A stretch of DNA of 64,000 nt from Limnanthes douglasii subsp. nivea (Eukaryota; Streptophyta; Magnoliopsida; Brassicales; Limnanthaceae): positions 185,770,807-185,834,806 of the forward strand of contig JAUPFV010000004.1 in assembly GCA_036936605.1 (NCBI GenBank). Direction: 5' to 3'. Both the position numbers and the translations under genes were made by a program. The number at the start of each line of letters is the position of its first letter. Position 1 is the first letter of the stretch. This document shows positions 12,151-22,870 of this stretch, piece by piece. A model generated the notes under the pieces. It searched no databases and was not told the DNA's origin. It worked only from the letters and a program-made list of their open reading frames with translations.

Positions 12151-12925
12151 TATGATTTCCACTGGAGGTGAGATTTGGTTAGTTTGGTCTTCTTTTTTAT
12201 AAATATTCGGTTTATAAACTATTAAACCGATTTATTGTAAAAAAATGTTTTTTTTGGTTTCGGTCGGTTTTGGTTCAATTTTCGGTTTGAATATCGGTCT
12301 GTTTCGGTGCAATTCGATGCAGTTTAGTTTCGATTACTTTTAAGTTTTTTTGAATTTGATTTTTTGAATAAAAAATCAAGTAAAAAATATAGCTAATTAT
12401 TGGTTTTTTTAAATTAAAAGGAGATTATTGAAACGAAACTAGATACAAATTACGTTTAAAGATACAAACACTAACACGAAAACAGAATTAATTAGAGTAA
12501 AATGATTGAAGCTAAATCATCAAATCCACACCACTTATTGAGGTCTTCATCCCTCAACAAGATAAAATCTTCTGCAAGCGATTCAAGAAAATAATAGGCA
12601 CGGTTGATAAACACAATAGGAGTAAAATGAGACCTTGAGAACATAAAGATGAAGACTTGATATAGAGATGAACTGGAAAATATTTTGAATCGAAGAGACA
12701 TCTAAAAATCCAACAAGAATGGGATAAAAATGAGACCAACTGATTAGGGAAAAGCTTTCATCAATAGAGAGCATTGAAGAAGAAGAAGGGTTGCTCGACA
12801 GTGGCAGAGCGACAACACAACAGAGAAGGTCTGAATCAGGTGAGAAAAACCTATAACAACCTGAAGCTGTAATCTAAAGGTACTAGTCAGGATAATTCAT
12901 GTTAAGCATAGTTAGTAAATATGCT
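12151..12925. other. Unassigned spacer with CGGTTT-rich segment
   Basis: Bases 12215-12330 are rich in variants of TTCGGTTTGGTTTCGGT. Similar diverged wording occurs near 23275-23420 and 27885-27965. Such runs are common in non-autonomous hAT-like elements of plants, but I could not find paired terminal repeats here. The rest of the stretch shows no recognisable gene. Confidence 0.4.
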
Positions 12926-12929
12926 TAAA

Positions 12930-14796
12930 TTAAAAGATATATAGCCTTAGACTCTGTAACAGGGTAATAGCATTCAAGTGAACAAAAGTTGGATACTGAG
13001 TGAATTCAAGTTTCATCTTACATATCAGAGTCCATTTCGTAAGCCAATCAAATGCTTTGTTTTGGTTCCTGAAAATGTGAGCTATAACCATTGAATGAAA
13101 AATTAGGTCTCTACCACATTTAAAAATATGACCTAAGTACCACGGGCAGTTACCATTAGCCACCAGATTAACCAGAACTAAAGAGTCCGATTCAATATTA
13201 ATATTTGACCAACCTTTGTTTTTGTAGATTAGTAGGCCATCGAGCAAGAACCTTGTTTCATCTATTAATAGAGTAAGCTTACCATATAAGTTGTTGAAAC
13301 CAAGAATAATATCTCCCGAGATATCACAAATGATAACTTCACCACTAAATTCCCCATTACGGAGGTAAGCGCCATCAAAGTTCAGCTTACGTCTTACAAA
13401 ATTTAGGACAGTCCATTGTAAGTAGGTAGGATTGCTTTAAAATTTAGATATTTTAAACAACCAAGTTCAGTTTCTGCATTAACATCATTATCCTAGTGCT
13501 TAAGCTTCAAAATATTAGCATTATCAAGACAGAATAAGACATGTTTGATATAGTTAATAGATTAAAATATAGAATAGTATTTTCCATTCAACTTAACTTT
13601 GCTTCTGTTTTACCAAATGACCCAATTGATTATTGGAGGAATGACATATCTTATATAAACCTTCTTGTCTGATGACCGGAAAAAATTCCTAGTCATGTGG
13701 GTTATACTCATAAACCTATTGATCTTAATTTTCAACAATTCAACAAAATAAGACCAAATTGGCCAAAGGAAACTATAAAATACAAGTAGATGGTTAAGAG
13801 TGTCATAAGAATCACAGAATCGACACTTTGAGACAATAATAAAATGTATTTTATTATTATAATAGAATCAATATAATATAGTTGTGAAGGATTTTTCATA
13901 ATAAACAATAACACTTTCTGGGCGTGATGGAGTTCCATATTTTGTTGAACATGTTGGACTGATTGTGATGTTATTTTAGATGCTTTTAGGTATGTTTAAT
14001 GTTAAATTTGGAGTATTTTAGATGATTTTAGTAGCCTTAATAAGATTTATTCTAGCGCGAGATAAGAAGCCAGTAAACCTTGTTGATGTTCCACGAGTTG
14101 TCTTGCCAGAAAGAGCTGACATTTTCAGTTTTTAACCAACTATTATCAAGCTTGTCATGTAAGATAACTAGAGAAGATTTGTTATGCGAATTGTCTAACT
14201 AAAAGTCGACCTCACCTTTACCCAAACTCCACCTTCTGTAGGCTCATCAAAGGCTTTAATACCAGCAAAGTCTTTTATAAGTAAGTGATTCATTTTTATT
14301 GTAGTCATCTTTAAGAGGATGGGAGTTCTTATAGTAGATTGCATGAGGTTAGCCTAGTAGCTCTTGTTTTCTCTGAAATTTACCCACACCTTACATGAAA
14401 AGGAGTATTGAATGTCAATGATCTTTTTTATGTTCAACCCTCATTCATCAAAGGGCTTACAAATAGCAAACCATATAGACCAGCACAATTTGTGATAATT
14501 GGTAGTGGAGCCCCAAAGAAACTTATTAAAAGTTTTGCTAAGCCTGTTGATGATACTATTAGGAAAGAATTAGCTTTGAACCCAATACATATGAATTTCC
14601 ATAAGCACATAGTTAATAAAAATGAGTCTTCCATCATAAGACAGGTGTTTGTTTTCTCAGTCTTTTATTTTGTTGTTGATTTTGCTTAAGAGAGAACAAT
14701 AGTTGCTAGCCTTGTTGTGAGTACTTAAAGTAATGCCAATATATTCAGTAGGAAGAAAGTCAGAACTGAATCTAGTTTGGGAAATGAGAGTAGATA
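12930..14796 (-). pseudogene. LINE B ORF2, C-terminal half (RT tail, zinc-binding region, RNase H)
   Basis: The RT tail near 14790-14650 includes EYIGITL. The segment at about 14450-14340 reads CKVWVNFRENKSYWANLM, followed to about 14140 by SLGKGEVDF. A zf-RVT-like region at 13938-13700 contains a CRFCDS type motif and LNHLL. RNase H begins KLNFDGAYL at about 13410 and continues SGDIILGF, then LLDGLLIYKNKG and ESDSLVLVNLV in the ORF 13247-12930. This is the RVT_3 type of RNase H found at the C-terminus of plant L1 elements. Frame changes and stops split it into pieces. The plus-strand ORF at 14408-14689 is only its shadow. Confidence 0.75.
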
Positions 14797-14801
14797 ATCT
14801 A
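14797..14801. repeat. Left target-site duplication of the copia element (ATCTA)
   Basis: ATCTA directly precedes the 5' LTR and recurs directly after the 3' LTR at 20182-20186. Five bases is the size expected for copia integrase. Confidence 0.88.
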
Positions 14802-15252
14802 TGTTAGATATTTTAGTGTAATTGGGTCGACTAGTTAACCAATTTCATCATGATATATTATCGAACAAGTCGTAGAGTGCGGAGTGCGCGCTTGTTAGAT
14901 TATATCATGATTAACAGGGTTCAAGGGGTGGAGTCCCTGGCGAAATTTTAAAATTCGAAATTGAACATTTTATTCAAATTTCAAATTTGAGCTGATTCAA
15001 TTAAAACCCTGTTGATCTTATCTACCCCAAACTACCCTAACCGTCAAACCTATCCTTTTGGTCGAATTGCTTAATGTATGGGTTTCGTTGAAAAACATCA
15101 CAAATCAATATTATCATTCTTTCTGTTAAAACAAAACATCTCTGGTTTATCTAGTTGAGAATTTTTAGAGAACCCTAAAAATATTTCAATTAGAAATTGT
15201 TTTACAATACTTTAGATAATTATCTGGAAATCATCAAACACTGTTTCTCATA
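14802..15252 (+). repeat. 5' LTR of the copia element
   Basis: It matches 19716-20181 but lacks about 20 bp that the 3' LTR has around 19858-19880. The last bases are CTCATA rather than CTCACA, so the terminal CA has decayed. It contains an imperfect stem-loop at 14846-14912, also present in the other LTR. Confidence 0.92.
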
Positions 15253-15299
15253 AATAATTGAAATATTTTGTTCGTGTGTATGAACATAGAGAGGACGAA

Positions 15300-15926
15300 C
15301 AACGAATAATCAACGAATGAGATGACAAGTAAATTCACTAAGTTGGACAAGTTCGAAGGACATGATTTCAGACGATGGTAGAAAAAAATGCATTTTACGT
15401 ATGTCATGAGTACCCCTGATCGGAGATCATTGAGAATAAAACACTGGAACAAATAAGGAGGCGCATCAAGTGGGAGAATGATGACTACATTTGCCGATGA
15501 CACATATTAAACGGTATGTCTGATACTTTGTTTGATGTATACCAAAATGTCGAATCTGAAAAAGAGTTATGTGATTATATTGAATCAAAATACATGGCTG
15601 AAGATGCTTATAGTAGGAAGTTCGTGATTAGTAATTTCATAAATTACAAAACGGTTGACTCTAGGCATGTGATGGAACAATAAGGAAGAAATGACAACAA
15701 TGAAGAAATGACTTTAGTCGAACTCGGTAGTCACTTTAAGATTGAAGAGTCTCTAAGGTCTCAACATGAAATAAGTAATCCTAAGTGTAAAAACCAAGTG
15801 GGAAAATTATCCGCAAATATGGTTGAAAGTACCGGATTATTTAAGAACGTAAATACAGATAAAGGGAATAAACGAAAATTTGAAGGTAACAACAAAAACA
15901 ACAGTTTTTGCAGTAAAAAGCCTTAA
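15300..15926 (+). pseudogene. Copia Gag, broken
   Basis: It begins near MTSKFTKLDKFEGHDFRRW (about 15320), followed by a stop, and continues in other frames with LFDVYQNVESEKELCDYI and ESKYMAEDAYSRKFVISNF. After DSRHVMEQ (about 15675) the text jumps to LVELGSHFKIEESLRSQHE, so the central alpha-helical part is missing (inference from usual copia Gag length). The tail is K/N-rich, preceding the zinc knuckle. Several frames are needed, so no Gag can be made. Confidence 0.8.
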
Positions 15927-16221
15927 AATGGCATGCTGGAAATGTAGCAAACCTAGTTACTTTAGGAGGGATTGTCGAGTTGGAAAAGGCAAAAGCAATG
16001 TTGGTCCAAGAGGGAACAATGCTGGTCCAAATGGAAACAATATTGGTTCAAGTGGATTTAAGGATCCTGAAAAGCAAAAAGGTCACATTTTATTTCAGAA
16101 TTTTAATTTTGGTCAGAATTATATATCTCTAATATCTGAAGCATTTTATGTGCAGGATGATGATGTTTCTTGGTGGGTTGATTCGGGAGCAACAAGTCAT
16201 GTATGTAAAGATCTTCGATGA
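15880..16221 (+). pseudogene. Copia zinc knuckle and protease segment
   Basis: The zinc knuckle reads CWKCSKPSYFRRDC: the three cysteines are in place but the zinc-binding histidine is a tyrosine. A G/N-rich linker follows, then the aspartic protease site WWVDSGATSHVC with an intact DSG. The frame ends in a stop at 16219-16221, and protease homology continues beyond it with further stops (NVLYVPGIRKNILS near 16350-16380). Confidence 0.85.
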
Positions 16222-16719
16222 TTCAGTAATTTTCAACTTATTGAAGATGGATCTTCACTTAAGATTGGAAATATTGCTACTGAACCAATTAAAAGACTAT
16301 GAAATGTTAAAATTCTATTTACTTTTGGAAAATACATATTTTTTAAAAATGTATTATATGTTCCTGGGATTCGAAAGAATATTTTATCCGGTCTTGTTTT
16401 AAACAATTGTGGTTTCAAACAAGTGTATAAAAGTGACAAATATGTATTATAAAAACATGGTATAGTTATCGGATTCAGATATTTGTGTAATGGTATGTTT
16501 ATGTTAAATATTATATTTCGTTCCAAAATGATTATGTTTGTATGGCTTTTACTAGTATGTGTAGAAATTTGAATAAAACCGAATTATGACATGCTAGATT
16601 ATGACATGTTCATTATGGAAGAATAAAAGACATGTAAAAAATGAGCCTTATTATTTGTGTTGATGCAAACGATAAAAAATATAAAACTTGCATGTTAACT
16701 AAGATAACGTTAACCGAGT

Positions 16720-17391
16720 TTCCAAAATATTGGAACTAGTACATAGTGATATATGTGATTTCCATGCTACACCTTTGTTAGGAAATAAAAAGTATGTTAT
16801 GACTTTTATTGATGATGCATCTAGATATTTACTATATTTATTTGTTGTATGATAAAAATGAAGCTCTTGATAAGTTTGAAATATATAAGGAAGAAGTTAA
16901 GGTACATAAGAATGATTTGATTAAACATCTACGTATGAATAGAAGAGGTGAATATTATGATCCTATATATTTTCAGTATACTGGTATAACTCATAAAACC
17001 AAAGCTCCTTATACACCACAACAAAAGAGTATAGCTAAAAGGAAGAATAGAACTTTGAAAGAGATGGTAATTTCCATGTTGTCCTATTCGGGTTTGAGTG
17101 AAGGATTTTGGAGCGAGGCTATGTTAACAACCTGTTATTTATTGAATTATATTCCTACAAAAAGGAATAAGATGACCCCATATGAGCTTTGGTTTTAAGA
17201 AGCCCCCAACACTGAATTATTTGAGAGTTTGGGGTTGTAGAGCAGTTGTAAGACTCACTGAATCCAAAAGGAAAAATTTAGGTGAAAGAGGTATAGATTG
17301 TATCTTGATTGGATATGCTGAACATTTCGTTGCATATAGGTTCTATGTGCTAGAATCTAATGACTATGTGTTAGTGAACATTATTATCTAG
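16720..17391 (+). pseudogene. Copia integrase with altered catalytic residues
   Basis: The first catalytic aspartate region is visible at about 16735 (LELVHSDICDF), followed by FIDDASRYLLYLF, then stops. The next ORF (16809-17198) holds KHLRMNRRGEYYDP, where the second catalytic aspartate is expected but asparagine is present, and TPQQKSIAKRKNRTLKEM, where lysine replaces the third catalytic residue, glutamate. The C-terminal piece (17182-17391) includes PPTLNYLRVWGCRAVV. With two of three DDE residues changed, the enzyme would be inactive even without the frameshifts. Confidence 0.83.
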
Positions 17392-17589
17392 TCAATAGAT
17401 GAAATATTTAATATAGAAATATTTACTTCTATACCTAGACCTAGAGATAATACTCAAAACTCTTTGAATATGAACTCAATTCAAACTGAAGATATATCAA
17501 GTGGTACTGTTTTTGTACCTGAACCTTATGAACCAAGGAGAAGTACTAGAGCTAGAAAAGCTAAGTCATTGAAATCTGATTTTTAACTT

Positions 17590-19185
17590 TATTTTGTTGA
17601 AGGGTCGAGAGATAAGATTGACTACCAATATCAATATTATTTTGATATTAAAGATGACCCGAGGACTTTTAGTGATGTTATGACATAAATGGATGCTGCA
17701 TTTAAGAAAGAAGCTATCCAAAATAGGATAGAGTCTACCATGCATAATAATACATGAGAGTTTGTTGATTTACCTCTTGGTTGCAAATTATTGGAAAATA
17801 GATGGATCTTTAAAAGAAAAATGAAAGTAGATGGTACCATTGAAAGGTATAAAGCTAGATTGGTTATCCGTGGATTTAGACAAAGAGAAGGAATTGACTT
17901 TTTTGATACTTATGCTCTGATTGCTAGGACTTCCACTATTAGATTATTGATTGCACTTGAATCTGTATACAATCTTGTAATTCATCAAATAAATGTTAAA
18001 ACTGCATTCTTGAATGAGGAGATTCATATGAAATAACCGGAAGGGATTGTCATGCCTGGTTGTGAAAACAAGGTATGCAAGTTGAAAAAATCTTCGTATG
18101 GTTTGAAACAAGCACCAAAAGATTGTCATAATTGTTTTTTGATAATGCGATATTGTCTAATGGATTTATATTAACCAAGCAGACAAGTGTGTATATAGAA
18201 AATTTGATAATTCTGGTAAAGAAGGTATGCTTTGTATGTATGTGGATGATATGTTTATTTTTGGAACTGACCAAAATCAGGTTGATGAAACAAAGAAATT
18301 CTTATCATCTAATTTTGAGATAAATGATTTGGGAGAAGCTGAAATGATTCTTGGTATAAGAATCAAATGAAAGAACAATAATATATTGATTTCTTAATCT
18401 CACTATATTGAGAAGATATTGAATAAATTTAATTTTAAAAATTGGTCTCCGATAAGCTCACCTATAGATCCTAGTCTTAATCTTCTACCTAATAACGGTG
18501 CTGTTGTATCTCAACTTGAATACTCAAGAGCCATCGGGTGTCTTATGTATGCCATGACTAGCACTAGGCCGGATATTTCTTTTGTTGTTAGAAAAATTAG
18601 TAGGTATACTAACAATCCTAGTTCACATCATTGGCAAGCTTTAAATCAAGTATTCAAGTATTTGAAAGGAGCCATGAATTATGATTTAACTTATACTGGA
18701 TTTCCGTTTGTACTTGAAGGATATTCAGACGAGAGTTATATTTCCAATATGGAAGATCATTCTTCCACAAGTGGATGGGTATTTCTACTTGGGGAGGTGC
18801 TACTTCTTAGGCACCTAAGAAATAAACTTTTATTAATTATTCAAAAATGGAATCAGAGTTTGTGGCATTAACAACAGCAAGTAAAGAAGCAGAGTGGCTA
18901 AGAAATTTAATGTATGAAATTCCGTTGTGGTCCAAACCGATATCACCTATATCTATCAGATGTGATAGAGAAGCTTCCTTGGCCAATGTCTATAGACAAG
19001 TTTACAAAGAAAGGTCTAGACACTTAGGTGTTAGACACAATATGATTCGTGAGCGTATCATGTCTAATGTTATTTCAGTAAAGTTTGTGAGGACTCAATA
19101 TAACTTAGCCTATCATTTAACCAAAGGGTTACATAGAGATCATGTGCGCAAATCGGCTATTAGGATGGGATTACAGTCCATCTGA
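17590..19185 (+). pseudogene. Copia reverse transcriptase and RNase H, broken
   Basis: The RT opens with ENRWIFKRKMKVDGTIERYK and ARLVIRGFRQREGIDFFDTY (17791-18036). The catalytic motif YVDD is intact at 18239-18250 but lies in a different frame. RT continues as INDLGEAEMILGIRIK, stops, then 18419-18871 (YSRAIGCLMYAMTSTRPDIS, GYSDESYISN). RNase H ends in 18847-19185 (MESEFVALTTASKEAEWLRN, ERSRHLGVRHN, HLTKGLHRDHV). At least three frames and several stops are involved. Confidence 0.88.
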
Positions 19186-19715
19186 AATCTCTCATGTTGA
19201 GATACCCACTTCCATCTAATATAACATTAGGTGTTGAATTCAATGTGTAAAGCTTAACATTTAGAGATTGGTTCACATTTGTATATAATTCCAAGCTATG
19301 TGTTCAGACCTGCAAGTTGTGAAGGTTGAAGATTATCTTTTTAATAGGTCTTTTAAAAAATTGCATATGCAGGTGCAAGAGAAAAAGAACTACCTATTTG
19401 AGTATGAAGTTTAGCCGCTTCAAGAAGCTAGGATTTGGCTTTGATATGCTTAAGAAGGATAAGAACACAAGGCTAGTAAAAGATAGTGTCAAGTAAGAAC
19501 AAGTGAGAATGTAAATATATGTGTATATTATCTTCTTGTATTCATTATGAATAGTAAAGGTTAAATCCTTGGTAATACCTTGATATTCAGATATTTGGAA
19601 TGTGTAATATACTAATGTGAAATTCAATCGTTACGATATTTCATTTATGAATATATTTGTTAATTTTTCTGATTGTGTTTAGTTGATAATAAAGTACACT
19701 AAAATGGGGGAAGAT
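19186..19715 (+). other. Copia 3' untranslated region and polypurine tract
   Basis: No coding sequence. A purine run AAAATGGGGGAAGAT ends directly at the 3' LTR start (19716) and fits the polypurine tract that primes plus-strand synthesis. Confidence 0.75.
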
Positions 19716-20181
19716 TGTTAGATATTTTAGTGTAATTGGATCGACTAGTCGACTATTTAATCATGATATATTATCGAACAAGTCGTAGAGTGCGGAGTGC
19801 ACGCTTGTTAGATTATATCATGATTATTAGAGTTCAAGGGGCAGAGCCCCTGGCGAGGTCCAAGTTGTTGCAAGTCAACAAAATTTTAAAATTCGAAATT
19901 TGAACGTTTTTTCAAATTTCAAATTTGAACCATTTTTAATTTAAATCTCGTTGATCTTATCTACCCTAACCGCCAAACCTATCTTGTTGGTCGAATTGCT
20001 TAATGTATAGGTTTTGTGGAGAAAAACACACATCAATATTATAATTCTCTCTGTTAAAACAAAACATCTATGATTTTATTGAGTTGAAAATTTTTGGAGA
20101 ACCCAAAAAATATTTAAATTAGAAATTATTTTACAAGACTTTAGAGAATTATTCGGAAATCTTCAAACACTGTTTCTCACA
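19716..20181 (+). repeat. 3' LTR of the copia element
   Basis: It starts TGTTAGATATT and ends CTCACA, 466 bp, followed by ATCTA at 20182-20186. It carries the same stem-loop as the 5' LTR, at 19758-19826. Confidence 0.93.
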
Positions 20182-20186
20182 ATCTA
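20182..20186. repeat. Right target-site duplication of the copia element (ATCTA)
   Basis: Identical to 14797-14801. Confidence 0.88.
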
Positions 20187-22566
20187 GTGTTGAGAAATCT
20201 GGTAGAGGTGATAATCTTGGTATTGTCTTTATTGATAACTTGACCAAAAACCTCTTGATAGTTTTGAAGAAACCTACTAATATTATCAATAGATGTACTA
20301 AGACCGTTAGTGAAAATAAGAAAATCATCTGCCAAATCTAAGAAAGGAATGACAAAGTCAATTTTTGAAGCATATTTTATACTTTTGTTAGAGTTAAATA
20401 GCTTAGCTAATCCCCTTAGCAGAAACTCCTCACCAATTATAAAAAGACTTTAGGAGAGAGGGTCACCCTATATCGAACCTCTTTTGTTGTTGAAGTAACC
20501 TATATCATTACCATTAATTATAATATAAATATAAAAATATTAAATTAACTTGCTTACAAGATTTGAAATTGTTTTGTAACGAAACTAAATAATAACATCA
20601 CTTTTATAATGAAAGCATGAGACATTTTGTCAAATGCTTTGGACATGTCAATTTGAATCATGATATTACCAAAATTTGTTTTCCTATTGAGGTCATGAAC
20701 AAGCTTTTTTGCAATCAAAATGTTAATCATAAATTGATTTTTTTAACATAGTCACCTTGAACTTTAGAAATTATTTTGGAAAGAAGATCAATGAGACTAT
20801 TGTTAAGATCAGTGAGACTTTTGTTAAGTAATGTGCACAAGCTAATAGGTTCAAAATATTTTGAATTTATAGGGATTAGAAAAATATATGTGGCCATAAT
20901 ACCTTGAGGGATATTATGGCCAATAATGAAGGAGGACATGACAAGACAAATGTCACTTTTGATGATGTTCCAACAAGTCTTAAAAACAACTATTGAAGCC
21001 ATTCATACCAGCTTCCCTTGAAGGATTGAGATTGTTAATGATACCATAGATCTCATCTTCACAAGGAGGGTGTAAGAGTAAGTCATTATTATACCTAGTT
21101 ATAAAGATTAGGAATGTTACTGAATATACTGTCTTGCATTCTGTTATGTTCTTCCTCCTTATTTCAAAAAAGGATGATTGGTCATTATATCTTTGTAATA
21201 AACTTCAGTAGTTTGGCCAATCAAATGGTTGTCTAGGATCCAATCATCTCCCACTTTAGTGTTGTTTATAGAATTATTTCTTCTCTTCTTAGACACATAA
21301 GTATGCTAAGTTTTAGTGCTTCCGTTATATTCCTTGAGCCAATTGGAATATCATTTTTGCTGCTAATAAGATTCTTCCATCCTCAAGGTTCGAATGAAGA
21401 GAGTATTAGCTTTAGAATGCTCTAATTTAGTGGCCAAGATATTATATTCCCGATGCTCCATCTCAGATTTCTTGACTGCCTCTTATGTTACATGCACTTT
21501 ATCAAGGATATTTCCAAAATAAGTTTATTCCAACCTTATGGCCTTCCTTTAATCTTATAAGTTTGTGACAAAAAATATATAAGCATAGGCTTCAATACTT
21601 TGCTTCCGCTTGCTTTTTACAAAATTTAAGAAATCATCATCCATTGTCCATATGTTTAAGAATTTATAGCTCTCGTTAGAGTTAAGACTATATTTAGCTA
21701 TATCAACACACAAAGGAGCATTGTCAGAACAGGTTCTGGCCATGTAATAACTTTAGTAAAATTATTAAATCTAGACCTAGCAGGGTTGTAGAGAATTCTG
21801 TCCAAACGCTTCCATTTGGAGTGGTTGGACCTGATAAGGATATAAATTATTTTGGACCTAAATCTATTAGAGAAAATGGTTATTGTAAATAGTTTTATAA
21901 ACTTATTAAGATGAAATTCATGTTAATATAAATGTAAGAGGCTAAAGTGCAATTAAGCCGATAATGTAACTAATTTTACTAAATAGTCAACTCTTCTATA
22001 AATCGGACAAAGGGTCATGAAGTAAAGGATAGATGATATTTATTTTGAGAATTGATTGAGATTAAATTCTTCTGTATCTACAACTTTATCATTCACTTTC
22101 TCTCTCTATAATTACACAAATGGTTTGATTACAATACTGAATACATGACACTTCTTAGAGCTAACATAACCAACATCCTCTCATTGACAATCTCTTATAA
22201 CATCATTGAAATCTTCTTAGCTATTCATGGAGGATGATAAAGTAAGATATTAAGAGATATTAAGAGTCGAGGATGATAAAGTAAGATATTAAGAGAAACA
22301 TCTTCATTCCAGAAAAACCAAAATCTATTTGAAAAATTAGCAATAGAAATCTTGACACCGATCTTTGAGACAGTACTTTCTAAGTTACTTGAACTCATGA
22401 GAGGCTCTTTAATGACAACCATCTCGACGTTTTCTTTGAGAATTATAGACTTAAACCTTCTGAGAGAAGGTTCATTCCTAATAGGTTAATTCCTAATACC
22501 GCAAATATTCCAGCTAAGCATTATGACTTTAGATGAAGAAGTCGTAGGTTTGCTAGTCCCTGAAAA
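20187..22566 (-). pseudogene. LINE B ORF2, N-terminal half (endonuclease and RT)
   Basis: The minus strand reads SSSKVIMLSWNICGIRN at the endonuclease start near 22566, then KEPLMSSSNLESTV. The endonuclease end includes KWKRLDRIL near 21810 and CSDNAPL in 21743-21555, where family members have SDH, so the catalytic histidine is replaced by asparagine. RT follows: FKTCWNIIKSDICLVMSSF and FEPISLCTLL in 21002-20727, IQIDMSKAFDKM near 20660, and the catalytic motif as LADDFLIF near 20330. The central GDFN part of the endonuclease is not recognisable. Stops and frameshifts occur throughout. Confidence 0.78.
22229..22296. repeat. 39-bp tandem duplication in LINE B
   Basis: AGGATGATAAAGTAAGATA with flanks occurs at 22231 and again at 22270. 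It duplicates a few codons of the endonuclease segment. Confidence 0.8.
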
Positions 22567-22579
22567 ATTCATGGATTTT

Positions 22580-22593
22580 ATAATAAGACTGTT
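22580..22593. repeat. Left target-site duplication of SINE copy 1
   Basis: ATAATAAGACTGTT pairs with ATAATTAGACTGTT at 22818-22831: 13 of 14 bases are identical. This length is typical of LINE-mediated insertion. Confidence 0.85.
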
Positions 22594-22817
22594 TTTTTTT
22601 CTTTTTTGAGGGAACCCGCAGCCGCTACTTAGAGTGCAATGAGTGCGCACATGGTAAACCATCAGTCTGACGCAATAGCCTGCAAACCAACGCCAGAAGG
22701 TAAACCACACAAGGTAACAGGTTCAGCCGAAAAAAGCGTATGTAGAAGGACTCGAACTCATGACCTTTGGTCACAAACATGCCTTACTCAACCAAATCGG
22801 CTATTCCATCGAGGGCC
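22594..22817 (-). mobile_element. tRNA-derived SINE, copy 1
   Basis: On the minus strand the element starts near GGCCCTCGATGGAATAGCC. An A-box-like TAGCCGATTTGG is followed by a B box AGTTCGAGTCC about 35 bases later, the layout of an RNA polymerase III promoter inherited from a tRNA. The tail is an A-rich run (T-run at 22594-22607 on the plus strand). It is about 65-70% alignable over its length to copy 2 by eye, with one 25-30 bp indel, and is flanked by 14-bp target duplications. It inserted into LINE B just upstream of the endonuclease. SINEs encode no protein and depend on LINE enzymes. Confidence 0.88.
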
Positions 22818-22831
22818 ATAATTAGACTGTT
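22818..22831. repeat. Right target-site duplication of SINE copy 1
   Basis: Pairs with 22580-22593, one mismatch. Confidence 0.85.
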
Positions 22832-22870
22832 ATGTTTTCTCTTCCTCTTGACATCTTTGAGTTTATAACT

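Larger units (their letters stand above)
14802..20181 (+). mobile_element. Copia LTR retrotransposon inserted in LINE B
   Basis: Two similar LTRs (TGTTAG...CTCA(C/T)A) flank gag, protease, integrase, RT and RNase H in copia order (integrase before RT). ATCTA duplications lie on both sides, and LINE B continues on both flanks. The coding region has many stops and frameshifts, catalytic residues in integrase are replaced, and about 50 codons of gag appear deleted near 15680. I saw no initiator-tRNA primer site after the 5' LTR. Confidence 0.93.
12926..22870 (-). mobile_element. LINE B: L1-type element carrying a nested copia element and a SINE
   Basis: Minus-strand ORF2 domains run right to left. 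The endonuclease start is near 22566 and the endonuclease end at 21743-21555. RT occupies 21000-20190, then a 5.4-kb copia insertion, then the RT C-terminal part at 14800-14140, the zinc-binding RT tail at 13938-13600, and RNase H at 13420-12930. A SINE sits just upstream of the ORF2 start. LINE sequence reads through both insertions when they are removed, so the LINE is the oldest layer. The 3' end near 12926 is approximate. Confidence 0.8.

Noticed and set aside
14408..14689. 93-codon plus-strand ORF
   Set aside because: It is the shadow of LINE B RT-tail sequence on the minus strand.
15253..15275. Primer-binding site after the copia 5' LTR
   Set aside because: No TGG start or initiator-tRNA motif within the first 20 bases; not claimed.
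22639..22821. tRNA-like A and B boxes and a short plus-strand ORF
   Set aside because: The boxes belong to a SINE with A-tail and target duplications, no cloverleaf closes, and the ORF is the reverse of the SINE body.
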